Notes: a model not told the origin generated them from the letters alone. 5,318 nucleotides of DNA from JAAYUK01 sp964392915 (GCA_964392915.1 CAYMRS010000079.1:1-5318); one strand, 5' to 3'; counted from the stretch's first letter, positions 1-4,883 are shown. Numbers and translations are program-made.

Positions 1-114
1 GCGCTTGCGGGACCAACGAGGTTTCTTGTTTTCTTTGACGGTGGATTAGGGGAGGGTATCGTGAGACAGGAAACTCCGGGTGTTCCTCAGCGTTTGGATG
101 TGCGCACAAGGTAA
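1..114 (+). CDS. possible C-terminal end of an upstream gene (partial)
   Basis: Frame 1 is open from the window edge to a TAA at 112-114, giving 37 residues (ALAGPTRFLVFF... ending LDVRTR). The other two plus frames hit stops early, at about 46-48 and 36-38. The stretch is hydrophobic then Gly-rich (FFDGGLGEG), which would suit the end of a folded protein, but 37 codons is short enough to be open by chance and I recognise no family. The start lies outside the window. Confidence 0.35.
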   Translation, partial: ALAGPTRFLVFFDGGLGEGIVRQETPGVPQRLDVRTR

Positions 115-115
115 A

Positions 116-160
116 ATGCAGCAGGATTTTTTTGCGGAAACGGAGGAGCTTTTCTTGTGA
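116..160 (+). other. 14-codon mini-ORF coupled to the next small ORF
   Basis: An ATG two bases after the preceding stop opens a 14-residue reading frame (MQQDFFAETEELFL). It ends with a TGA that overlaps the ATG at 160 in a TGATG arrangement, the usual geometry for translational re-initiation. No clear Shine-Dalgarno precedes it. It could be a leader peptide or chance; it resembles nothing I know. Confidence 0.15.
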
Positions 161-303
161 TGAGCACGGCATATAAGACGGTGAACCAATTACAGAACAA
201 ACTTGGCGGAATGCCGCTACAGCGAGGAGATTGCCGGATACATCACAACTCGCGAAAAAAAATCGCCGAAGATCTTATAGTGGTTTATAACCGTTCGGAA
301 TAA
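157..303 (+). CDS. small hypothetical protein, 48 residues
   Basis: A GGAGGAG Shine-Dalgarno at 142-148 sits 8 bases before a GTG at 157, which is followed directly by an in-frame ATG at 160. The frame runs to TAA at 301-303. The product is basic and polar (MMSTAYKTVNQL... VVYNRSE), with one cysteine and no signal peptide or membrane segment. I do not recognise it. Against it being real, the +1-shifted frame over 193-282 also reads like protein (CRYSEEIAGYITTREKK), so the stretch may be the remnant of a frameshifted gene. The ribosome binding site is the strongest argument for expression. Confidence 0.35.
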   Translation: MMSTAYKTVNQLQNKLGGMPLQRGDCRIHHNSRKKIAEDLIVVYNRSE

Positions 304-347
304 TCAGGCCGGTGATGCCGCTGATCCCTCTGTTTTTCCGAGGGTAT

Positions 348-376
348 TTGAGGAGTATTCGCTTTTCTGATAGTGT
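348..376 (+). promoter_or_regulatory. weak candidate promoter for the ferritin-like gene
   Basis: TTGAGG (348-353) and TAGTGT (371-376) are 17 bases apart and lie 33 bases before the ATG at 410. The -35 matches four of six consensus bases and the -10 only three, so this is a weak call. The rest of 304-409 shows no better promoter and no good Shine-Dalgarno. Confidence 0.2.
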
Positions 377-409
377 GTCCAAGCACCGAATCCTGCGCGA
401 GATTCTGTC

Positions 410-1054
410 ATGATGGATAAAGACAATGAAATAGGCGACATCCTGTTTGTGCGGGGGATTATCACCCGGACACAGCTTGACGATGCCATTCAGACTCAGC
501 AGGCGAGCGGCAAGCCGATAGCCGATGTCCTGCTCGAGCGCGGCTATGTATCCCGCAATGAGCTGAACCAGCATGTCAGTAATCTGATGAGGGAAAACCT
601 GTTGAATTTGCTTCAGCCGTTATTTGATCTTGAACTCGTTGTTTCCGATTTCTACTACATGTGCGCGGAGCAATTTCCGACCACGGCTGAATTCTGGATG
701 CAGATGGGAAACGATGAAGTGCGTCACTACCTTTATATTGGCCAAATCATCGAAGCCCTCTACGAGCGTCCACACTTGTTTGACCAAGCGCAACCGTGTG
801 TGCCGCAGGTTGTCACCCGCCTGATCGCGTCTGTTCAGAACGCGCATTTTCGCGTTAAAAACGAGCACCTGTCTGCTGCAGATGCCTTGGGGTTTGCCTA
901 TGATTTTGAGATAGGAATGCTTGAAAACGGGCTTTTCGATCTGCTGGAAGCCCGGGATGAAGAGGCCCGGAAACTGATAGATATTCTCAGAGATGAAACG
1001 CAACTTCACCGGCAAAGTATAATTGACGCGGCAGCGAAAACCCCGAAGCGCTGA
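410..1054 (+). CDS. MshEN/GspE-N-like domain fused to ferritin-like domain protein
   Basis: The product has 214 residues in two parts. Residues 6-60 (GDILFVRGIITRTQLDDAI, then GKPIADVLLERGYVSRNELN) follow the pattern of the N-terminal helical domain of type II secretion/pilus ATPases (GspE-N, MshEN): 'lG.iLv..G.it..qL..Al..Q...g..lg..L...G.vs...l'. Some MshEN domains bind cyclic di-GMP. Residues 70-205 look like a four-helix ferritin/rubrerythrin-type bundle with acidic and His residues in plausible ligand positions: E75, E103xxH106, E167 and E196xxxH200. The last pair is ExxxH rather than the usual ExxH, so a di-iron site is possible but not certain. There is no signal peptide or membrane segment, so it is probably cytoplasmic. 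Start: ATG-ATG at 410; the conserved N-domain begins within six residues, so a later start is unlikely, although no strong Shine-Dalgarno is present. The role is unknown: iron or peroxide handling, or sensing, are inferences from the domains. Its neighbours are Fe-S assembly genes. Confidence 0.85.
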   Translation: MMDKDNEIGDILFVRGIITRTQLDDAIQTQQASGKPIADVLLERGYVSRNELNQHVSNLMRENLLNLLQPLFDLELVVSDFYYMCAEQFPTTAEFWMQMGNDEVRHYLYIGQIIEALYERPHLFDQAQPCVPQVVTRLIASVQNAHFRVKNEHLSAADALGFAYDFEIGMLENGLFDLLEARDEEARKLIDILRDETQLHRQSIIDAAAKTPKR

Positions 1055-1067
1055 GCGTAACATAACT

Positions 1068-1105
1068 CCGGGACGCTTGAGGATGTCTGTCCGGCTTTCC
1101 TTTTG
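1068..1105 (+). terminator. possible Rho-independent terminator
   Basis: CCGGGAC (1068-1074) pairs with GTCCGG (1089-1094) if one G bulges, leaving a 14-base loop. It is followed by a pyrimidine/T-rich stretch (CTTTCCTTTTG, 1095-1105). It lies 13 bases after the ferritin-like gene's stop. The stem is short and the T-run is interrupted, so it may be only partly effective. Confidence 0.35.
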
Positions 1106-1112
1106 TGATGTG

Positions 1113-1140
1113 TTGCATGCACTCCGATACCTGATACAAT
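1113..1140 (+). promoter_or_regulatory. promoter upstream of sufC
   Basis: TTGCAT (1113-1118) and TACAAT (1135-1140) are separated by 16 bases. The -10 matches five of six consensus bases; the -35 keeps only the TTG. It lies 55 bases before the sufC ATG and after the terminator-like hairpin, so it would make sufC the first gene of its own transcript. Confidence 0.5.
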
Positions 1141-1143
1141 CAG
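1131..1143. promoter_or_regulatory. operator-like inverted repeat across the -10 box
   Basis: CTGAT-ACA-ATCAG is a perfect 5-bp inverted repeat with a 3-base centre. It contains the TACAAT -10 box, so a protein bound here would block RNA polymerase. Fe-S assembly operons are often controlled by Rrf2-family regulators (IscR, SufR), which bind dyad sites. This sequence is not a clear match to the IscR consensus, so the regulator is unknown. Confidence 0.35.
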
Positions 1144-1147
1144 ATTA

Positions 1148-1174
1148 GGAGCAAGAGGCACAATACGCTGCTCC
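1148..1174 (+). promoter_or_regulatory. leader hairpin in the sufC 5' UTR
   Basis: GGAGCA (1148-1153) and TGCTCC (1169-1174) are perfect complements around a 15-base loop. The hairpin lies in the predicted sufC leader and ends 8 bases before the AAGGA ribosome binding site (1183-1187). It could stabilise the mRNA or affect initiation. It matches no riboswitch that I know. Confidence 0.25.
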
Positions 1175-1195
1175 GCCAGAAGAAGGATTGCCCAC

Positions 1196-1903
1196 ATGCT
1201 GGAACTGAAGAACCTCTCTTTTCAGGCGGGGAATCGAAAGATTCTCGACGATTGTTCTCTTGCTGTAGGGCAGGGGGAGATCCACGCCCTTTTAGGGACG
1301 AATGGTGTCGGAAAGAGTACGCTTGCTTATATCATCATGGGCTGCGAGGGGTATCGGCCGGACTCCGGTGAGATCTGTTTTAATGGTGAGGTGATCAACC
1401 ATCTCGGTATCTCGGAGCGGGCCTGCCTCGGCATAACCATGACATGGCAGGAGCCGGTTCGCTTTGAAGGCATATCGGTGCGGGACTATCTATCGCTGCG
1501 GGATGCTTCCCGCGATTCTGCTTCCTATCTTCGCTTGGTTGGCCTCGATCCTGAATTATATCTCCACCGCATGCTTGACCGCTGCCTGAGCGGCGGCGAG
1601 CGAAAACGCATCGAACTCGCCTCTGCGCTTGCGCTGAATCCTCAGTTTGCTGTTCTGGATGAGCCAGATTCCGGCATCGATATGCTCTCGTTCGATGACA
1701 TTGCCCATGTCATTCGTCTCTTCCGCGAACATGGGGCATCAGTGCTGCTCATTACGCACCGGCCCGAACTTGCCATGATTTCGGACCGCGCCTCGCAGTT
1801 GTGCGGAGGCCGTATTGTCTGCACCGGAAGCCCTCAGGAAGTGACCGGCTTTTTCATGGCTAAGAAGTGCGCGGTGTGCGCCGAGGTGCCCTGTGACGCA
1901 TGA
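1196..1903 (+). CDS. sufC: SufC/SmsC-type Fe-S assembly ABC ATPase
   Basis: This 235-residue cytosolic ABC ATPase drives SUF-type Fe-S cluster assembly with its SufB partner. All ATPase motifs are present: Walker A GTNGVGKST (34-42), Q-loop Q85 in TWQEP, signature LSGGERKR (131-138), Walker B FAVLDE (151-156) followed by PDSGID, and H-loop H188 in ITHRPE. SGGERKR plus DEPDSGID is the SufC pattern and argues against a transporter ATPase; no permease gene is nearby. Unusual is a C-terminal tail with three cysteines, C225-x2-C228-x4-C233 (KKCAVCAEVPCDA), absent from the classical E. coli SufC as I know it. Start: ATG with AAGGA 8 bases upstream. It overlaps sufB by 11 bp, so the two are probably translationally coupled. 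With the short sufB and no sufD, this fits SmsC of the minimal SMS system. Family assignment is firm; the role of the tail is inference. Confidence 0.95.
   Translation: MLELKNLSFQAGNRKILDDCSLAVGQGEIHALLGTNGVGKSTLAYIIMGCEGYRPDSGEICFNGEVINHLGISERACLGITMTWQEPVRFEGISVRDYLSLRDASRDSASYLRLVGLDPELYLHRMLDRCLSGGERKRIELASALALNPQFAVLDEPDSGIDMLSFDDIAHVIRLFREHGASVLLITHRPELAMISDRASQLCGGRIVCTGSPQEVTGFFMAKKCAVCAEVPCDA
1883..1886 (+). promoter_or_regulatory. sufB ribosome binding site inside sufC
   Basis: GAGG lies six bases before the GTG at 1893. This fixes the sufB start, because the only nearby ATG (1900) is in the wrong frame. The site is formed by the Ala-Glu-Val codons of the cysteine-rich SufC tail. 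Confidence 0.6.
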
Positions 1904-2831
1904 ACACGATGCCCTTATCGATGCCTACCGGCGATGCGGCGGTGACGAACGTGTGCTTGCCGACGCGAAGACCCCGCATCTTCTTGCCAGCGGACATTCG
2001 ATTCTGAGCATGCGCGGGGCGGATGGCCTCGAAGTGCAGACTTCCGTAACAAAGAGCGGCATTTCCGCCCGCTTAGTGCTCGGCGAAAATGTCTGCTTAC
2101 AGCGCCCGGTGCATCTCTGTTTCGGCGTGTTGCATGAGGAAGGGGAGCAGTGTATTGTTATGCAGGTTAGCCTGCGGCCGAATTCCACAGCGCACATTAT
2201 AGCACACTGCTTTTTCCCGAATGCCCGGAAGGTGAGGCACGTCATGGATGCAACGATTGAAATCGAAGAGGGAGCGGAGATGCGGTACGAGGAAACGCAC
2301 TACCATGGGCCGCACGGCGGAACGGAGGTTTTGCCGAAGGCGGTGGTGGTGCTGGGAGAGCGCGGGCGCTATTATGCCGATTTCACCTTGCTGGAAGGCC
2401 GGGTTGGAATTCTTGTTCTCGATTACGCGGTGCAGAGTGGCAGGGGATCCGTAGCAGAGCTTTCCGCGAGAATTTTTGGTCACGCGCAGGATGTGATACA
2501 GATCAGGGAGAAGATAGTCCTTGAGGGAGAAAGATCCCGCGGCTTGATCAAGACGCGCATCGCACTGGAGGGCGATGCATCTGCCGAAGTGACCGGGATT
2601 ACCGAGGGGCGGGCCGCCGGCGCCCGCGGACATGTCGATTGCATGGAGATTGTGAAAGACAACGCCGTGGCAAAGGCGGTGCCGATTGTGCTTGTGACGC
2701 ATCCCCTTGCCAAGGTGACGCATGAGGCTGCCATCGGCAGCGTTGACAAGAAGCAGCTTGAGACGCTGATGGCGCACGGGCTGTCGCCGGAAGAAGCGGT
2801 AGACATGATTGTGAAAGGAATTCTTCGGTGA
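1893..2831 (+). CDS. sufB: short SufB/SmsB-type Fe-S cluster scaffold protein
   Basis: This 312-residue protein is the scaffold partner of SufC, on which Fe-S clusters are built. E. coli SufB has about 495 residues; the N-terminal extension is missing here, as in the minimal SmsB form. The middle (about 45-235) has the repetitive beta-strand character of the SufBD core helix. The C-terminal end is highly typical: GHVDC250, then AVPIVLVTHPLAKVTHEAAIGSVD in its first and last parts (263-285), and a final helix EEAVDMIVKGIL. C250 corresponds to the essential E. coli SufB C405, and H277-E278 in THEAAIG to its H433-E434, both implicated in cluster formation. The start is GTG, supported by the site at 1883-1886 and the 11-bp overlap with sufC. 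No second SufB/D paralogue is present, so a SufB homodimer on a SufC dimer is expected. No cysteine desulfurase (SufS) or SufU/SufE gene is nearby; sulfur must come from elsewhere, perhaps sulfide. Confidence 0.95.
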   Translation: MTHEHDALIDAYRRCGGDERVLADAKTPHLLASGHSILSMRGADGLEVQTSVTKSGISARLVLGENVCLQRPVHLCFGVLHEEGEQCIVMQVSLRPNSTAHIIAHCFFPNARKVRHVMDATIEIEEGAEMRYEETHYHGPHGGTEVLPKAVVVLGERGRYYADFTLLEGRVGILVLDYAVQSGRGSVAELSARIFGHAQDVIQIREKIVLEGERSRGLIKTRIALEGDASAEVTGITEGRAAGARGHVDCMEIVKDNAVAKAVPIVLVTHPLAKVTHEAAIGSVDKKQLETLMAHGLSPEEAVDMIVKGILR

Positions 2832-2842
2832 AGCGCTGTCCG

Positions 2843-2871
2843 TTCAATGGCCCTCGATTTCATGGTATAAC
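2843..2871 (+). promoter_or_regulatory. candidate promoter abutting the gene at 2877
   Basis: TTCAAT (2843-2848) and TATAAC (2866-2871) have ideal 17-base spacing. The -10 matches five of six bases and the -35 three. The -10 ends only five bases before the ATG, so transcription would start at or next to the start codon and give a leaderless mRNA. This agrees with the absence of a Shine-Dalgarno but remains inference. Confidence 0.3.
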
Positions 2872-2876
2872 AAACA

Positions 2877-3503
2877 ATGACTGAAACGCCTCTGAGCCCC
2901 TTGGAGAAAACGGCCCATCTCATGCTGCAGTGTAAAACTGATTGCGTATCGGTGTTTTCCCCTCTGTTTCAGTCGGGGGTTTATATACGCTCTCAAAATA
3001 TCGGACAGAGCGTGCGTTCTTTTTTAACGCGACAGCTTCAGCTGAACGACAAATATATTGGCAGCCAGATCAGCACCATTTTTCTGGATGGCATGCCGGT
3101 TGATGATCTGGACGCCGCTCTGCTGAAAAACGGTTCGCGCCTTGCGCTCTCTTCAGCAATGCCGGGACTGGTCGGGGCAACGATGCGGCAGGGGGGAGCG
3201 CTCGCCTTATTGCGCAGTGCAATCACCTATCGGGCGGATGAGAGCTGTGAGCAAGGCGAAGGGCTGATTTGCCTGAAGCTTTTCAACCTCGTGATGCGGG
3301 ATATTGGAAAGAAGATTCTGCTTGCAGGTGTGTATGTCCGGCCGAAGGCTTTTCAGGAATTATTGACCGGTCAGCCCATGCTGTTTCAGGACTGCGTGAT
3401 TATTTCCGTCAACGGTGCTGTGGCAGTTCCGGAGGAACTGATCTCCGGAAGGCTCTTGGAAGACGGATACTCCCTGCTTGAGCTCACCGTAATCATGCCT
3501 TGA
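2877..3503 (+). CDS. conserved-looking protein of unknown function, 208 residues
   Basis: I cannot name a family. The product is soluble, without signal peptide or membrane helix. The densest motif region is 61-118: IGSQISTIFLDGMPVDDLD (61-79), NGSRLALSSAMPGLVGATMR (85-104), and LRSAITY (112-118). The pattern 'strand - DGxPVDD - hydrophobic - NGxxLALS - PGLVG' loosely recalls a beta-grasp fold such as MoaD/ThiS, but the protein does not end in GG and is far longer, so this is only a hint. Cysteines are at 19, 23, 124, 132 and 173; C19 and C23 form a CX3C pair. The gene begins 45 bp after sufB on the same strand, with no terminator between. It may be co-transcribed with sufCB and also have its own promoter. 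There is no good Shine-Dalgarno before the ATG; an alternative start would be M16, also without one. An accessory role in Fe-S metabolism is guilt by association only. Confidence 0.8.
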   Translation: MTETPLSPLEKTAHLMLQCKTDCVSVFSPLFQSGVYIRSQNIGQSVRSFLTRQLQLNDKYIGSQISTIFLDGMPVDDLDAALLKNGSRLALSSAMPGLVGATMRQGGALALLRSAITYRADESCEQGEGLICLKLFNLVMRDIGKKILLAGVYVRPKAFQELLTGQPMLFQDCVIISVNGAVAVPEELISGRLLEDGYSLLELTVIMP

Positions 3504-3513
3504 GAAACAGAGA

Positions 3514-3536
3514 GGCAAGCGCTTTGAGCCGCTGCC
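3514..3536. terminator. hairpin between convergent genes
   Basis: GGCA (3514-3517) and GCG (3519-3521) pair with CGC (3530-3532) and TGCC (3533-3536), with A3518 bulged and an 8-base loop. It lies between two gene ends that face each other (3503 and 3565), where a shared terminator is expected. On the minus strand it is followed by CTCTGTTTCTC, moderately T-rich; on the plus strand there is no T-run. Termination would be weak. Confidence 0.35.
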
Positions 3537-3564
3537 CATCTGTGAAGAGCTGCTCCATGAATCG

Positions 3565-4218
3565 TTAGAATCCGATGTCCTGATTGATCAACACCACCTT
3601 GATACGATGCTTCGGAAAAGACTTCTCGGTGATTGTCCAGATATTGCAGATGCGATCAGAACTCTGGCAATCCTGGCAGATTGAAGTGGTGAGACAGGGA
3701 GTCTTTTTGTCGAGCCTCATTGCATTGACCGGAGCGACGAAATTTTTGATGCGAACCATGGCGCTCTCAAGATCCGGAACCAGCTTGTTTCTGCCGACAA
3801 TAACCACGACATTCTTCGGACCGAAGTTGAGCGCGCCGACGCGATTGCCGATCATGTCAAGGTTGAGCAGATGCCCGTCTTCAGTGACCGCATTTGTGCC
3901 GGTCAGGTAAAAATCAACAAGGAGCCCCTGCCTGCGGCGTTCATATGCTTCGGCGGGCGATATCCCCTGCTCGTAAGGGTTAATCACAGCAAGCGATTGA
4001 TTGCTGAGAATTTCCGCACCGATTCCGGTTGCCCCGAATGTCATCGAACCGCCCCATGAAACGGTCTTCGGTGCCAGCGGGGGCATAATTGTCTTCAGCA
4101 CCAACTCCTTTGCTTCGGCCGCGGTCTGCGCGATAAAGACTTCGAAATTGTTTGCTTCTAGCTCTTCCTTGAGAGCAGTGAGTCGAATCGTCCAGTAATT
4201 TTCAACAGGGTTTTGCAT
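3565..4218 (-). CDS. LUD-domain protein (LutC/YkgG-like) with a C-terminal four-cysteine motif
   Basis: This 217-residue cytosolic protein belongs to the LUD family (formerly DUF162), whose best-known members, LutC and LutB, take part in L-lactate oxidation. Family marks are SWGGSMTFGATGIG (54-67), the LUD core TGTNAVTEDGHLLNLD (106-121), GNRVGALNFGPKNVVVIVGRNKLV (in 124-147), and P163VNA. The C-terminus has TPC175, C181xxC184, DRIC191, a spacing suited to a metal or Fe-S site; as I recall it, this motif marks a stand-alone LUD subgroup in anaerobes. No lutA or lutB lies in the window, so a role in lactate use is not supported; the substrate is unknown. Start: ATG with GGAGG five bases upstream (4224-4228 on the plus strand). 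It follows the Slp gene by 73 bp on the same strand, and that gap holds a duplicated ribosome-binding segment. Confidence 0.92.
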   Translation of the reverse strand: MQNPVENYWTIRLTALKEELEANNFEVFIAQTAAEAKELVLKTIMPPLAPKTVSWGGSMTFGATGIGAEILSNQSLAVINPYEQGISPAEAYERRRQGLLVDFYLTGTNAVTEDGHLLNLDMIGNRVGALNFGPKNVVVIVGRNKLVPDLESAMVRIKNFVAPVNAMRLDKKTPCLTTSICQDCQSSDRICNIWTITEKSFPKHRIKVVLINQDIGF

Positions 4219-4231
4219 GAAATCCTCCGTG
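4219..4231 (-). repeat. 13-bp direct repeat carrying the LUD gene's ribosome binding site (copy 1)
   Basis: On the minus strand this is CACGGAGGATTTC, directly followed by the ATG of the LUD gene. An identical copy lies at 4260-4272, followed by TTG in place of ATG. Confidence 0.8.
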
Positions 4232-4232
4232 T

Positions 4233-4259
4233 TTAAGAGAATGATATGGGATGCGCCAA
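4233..4259 (-). CDS. possible 8-residue leader ORF before the LUD gene
   Basis: A TTG start at 4259 follows the second copy of the CACGGAGGATTTC segment at exactly the spacing used by the real gene, and opens eight codons (LAHPISFS, initiating as Met) ending in TAA. It ends 14 bases before the LUD ATG. It could be a leader peptide or a by-product of a small duplication. There is no run of one amino acid that would suggest classical attenuation. Confidence 0.25.
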   Translation of the reverse strand: MAHPISFS

Positions 4260-4272
4260 GAAATCCTCCGTG
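4260..4272 (-). repeat. 13-bp direct repeat, copy 2
   Basis: Identical to 4219-4231, 41 bp away. It contains a full GGAGG Shine-Dalgarno and precedes a TTG codon. Two perfect copies so close together are unlikely by chance. Confidence 0.8.
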
Positions 4273-4282
4273 ATGTCGACAT
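4273..4282. repeat. 10-bp palindrome between the Slp and LUD genes
   Basis: ATGTCGACAT is a perfect palindrome lying directly beside the second ribosome-binding repeat and 9 bases beyond the end of the Slp gene. It might be a regulator site; a palindrome of this size can also occur by chance. Confidence 0.25.
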
Positions 4283-4291
4283 TAATAAGGG

Positions 4292-4831
4292 TTATCGCCA
4301 GATGGTGCCGATGCCGATGCCCCATGATGGTCCCCACCAGAAGGACGGATAGTAATAGGGATAGACATGGTCATACGGGCCGTCAATGCTGCGCGGCCAA
4401 AGGTACAACTCGTGAATGCGGAAAAAAGGGTATGCATAGTCCATTTCCTCAATTTTGCCAGACTGAATTCCGTCGAAAACTCCCGCGACGGTCACTTTTC
4501 TGCCTTTTGCGAATATGACGGGATCCAGCAACCCCTGCTCCTTCGGCATGAACACCAGCACTCTTGTCCCGGAAATATGCTCCTGAAGAGAGCCCCGCGA
4601 ATTGACCGTACTGAAAGCAAGTTCGAGCAGAGAGCCCGCAACCGTTGCCCTGGAAGAAGCTATGGTCCCGCCGAAGACAAAAAGCCTGCTGCGGTACATG
4701 TCGGGCCGCTGCTTCATGTCGACAAGAGGGACGATGGTCGAGCCCTGTTCCATGGTTCGCCGCGTGAGAACAGGAGCGCATGCAGTGGTGAGCACAACGA
4801 ACAGAACGAAAAGCGCAACAAGCCGTTTCAT
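4292..4831 (-). CDS. Slp-family outer-membrane lipoprotein
   Basis: From the ATG at 4831 the product has 179 residues. It begins with a lipoprotein signal: KR, a hydrophobic core LVALFVLFVVL (4-14), then lipobox TTA-C18. Residue +2 is Ala, so outer-membrane sorting is expected. The body matches the Slp pattern (E. coli Slp, starvation/stationary-phase lipoprotein, about 188 residues): 'VPLVDMKQRPDMYRSRLFVFGGTI' (about 35-58), an SGTR-LVF segment (about 87-94), and 'RKVTVAGVFDGIQSGKIEEMDYAYPFFRIHELYLWP' (about 108-143). The C-terminal tail (about 144-179) is rich in Tyr, Trp, Pro and Gly (YPYYYP, WWGP, GIGIGTIWR). Longer in-frame starts exist upstream (to 4885), but they would bury the signal peptide, so 4831 is chosen. 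There is no Shine-Dalgarno; a TATACT box ends six bases before the ATG. The gene lies between rubredoxin and LUD genes on the same strand. Its biochemical role is not known. Confidence 0.9.
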   Translation of the reverse strand: MKRLVALFVLFVVLTTACAPVLTRRTMEQGSTIVPLVDMKQRPDMYRSRLFVFGGTIASSRATVAGSLLELAFSTVNSRGSLQEHISGTRVLVFMPKEQGLLDPVIFAKGRKVTVAGVFDGIQSGKIEEMDYAYPFFRIHELYLWPRSIDGPYDHVYPYYYPSFWWGPSWGIGIGTIWR

Positions 4832-4837
4832 GGTTAT

Positions 4838-4866
4838 AGTATAGCCCATTTTCGGATAACTCTCAG
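4838..4866 (-). promoter_or_regulatory. candidate promoter of the Slp gene
   Basis: On the minus strand a TATACT box (4838-4843) has five of six consensus bases, with a poor -35 (CTGAGA, 4861-4866) at 17 bases. Its end is only six bases before the ATG, implying a leaderless or nearly leaderless transcript, consistent with the missing Shine-Dalgarno. Confidence 0.25.
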
Positions 4867-4883
4867 GCCTCATCCCGCGGTTC

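Noticed and set aside
326..344. CCCTC/GAGGG hairpin as a terminator before the ferritin-like gene
   Set aside because: The stem has only five pairs and the T-run is inside the loop, not after the stem. A 5-bp match over this distance is easily random.
620..1063. 147-residue open frame on the minus strand
   Set aside because: It is opposite the ferritin-like gene, has no ribosome binding site and no recognisable domain.
1196..1903. ABC transporter ATPase instead of SufC
   Set aside because: There is no permease neighbour, the following gene is a clear SufB, and LSGGERKR with DEPDSGID is the SufC form.
2097..2777. 226-residue open frame on the minus strand
   Set aside because: It lies entirely opposite sufB, whose motifs are unmistakable. 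Its sequence is rich in His, Arg and Leu with no family pattern, as expected of an antisense shadow.
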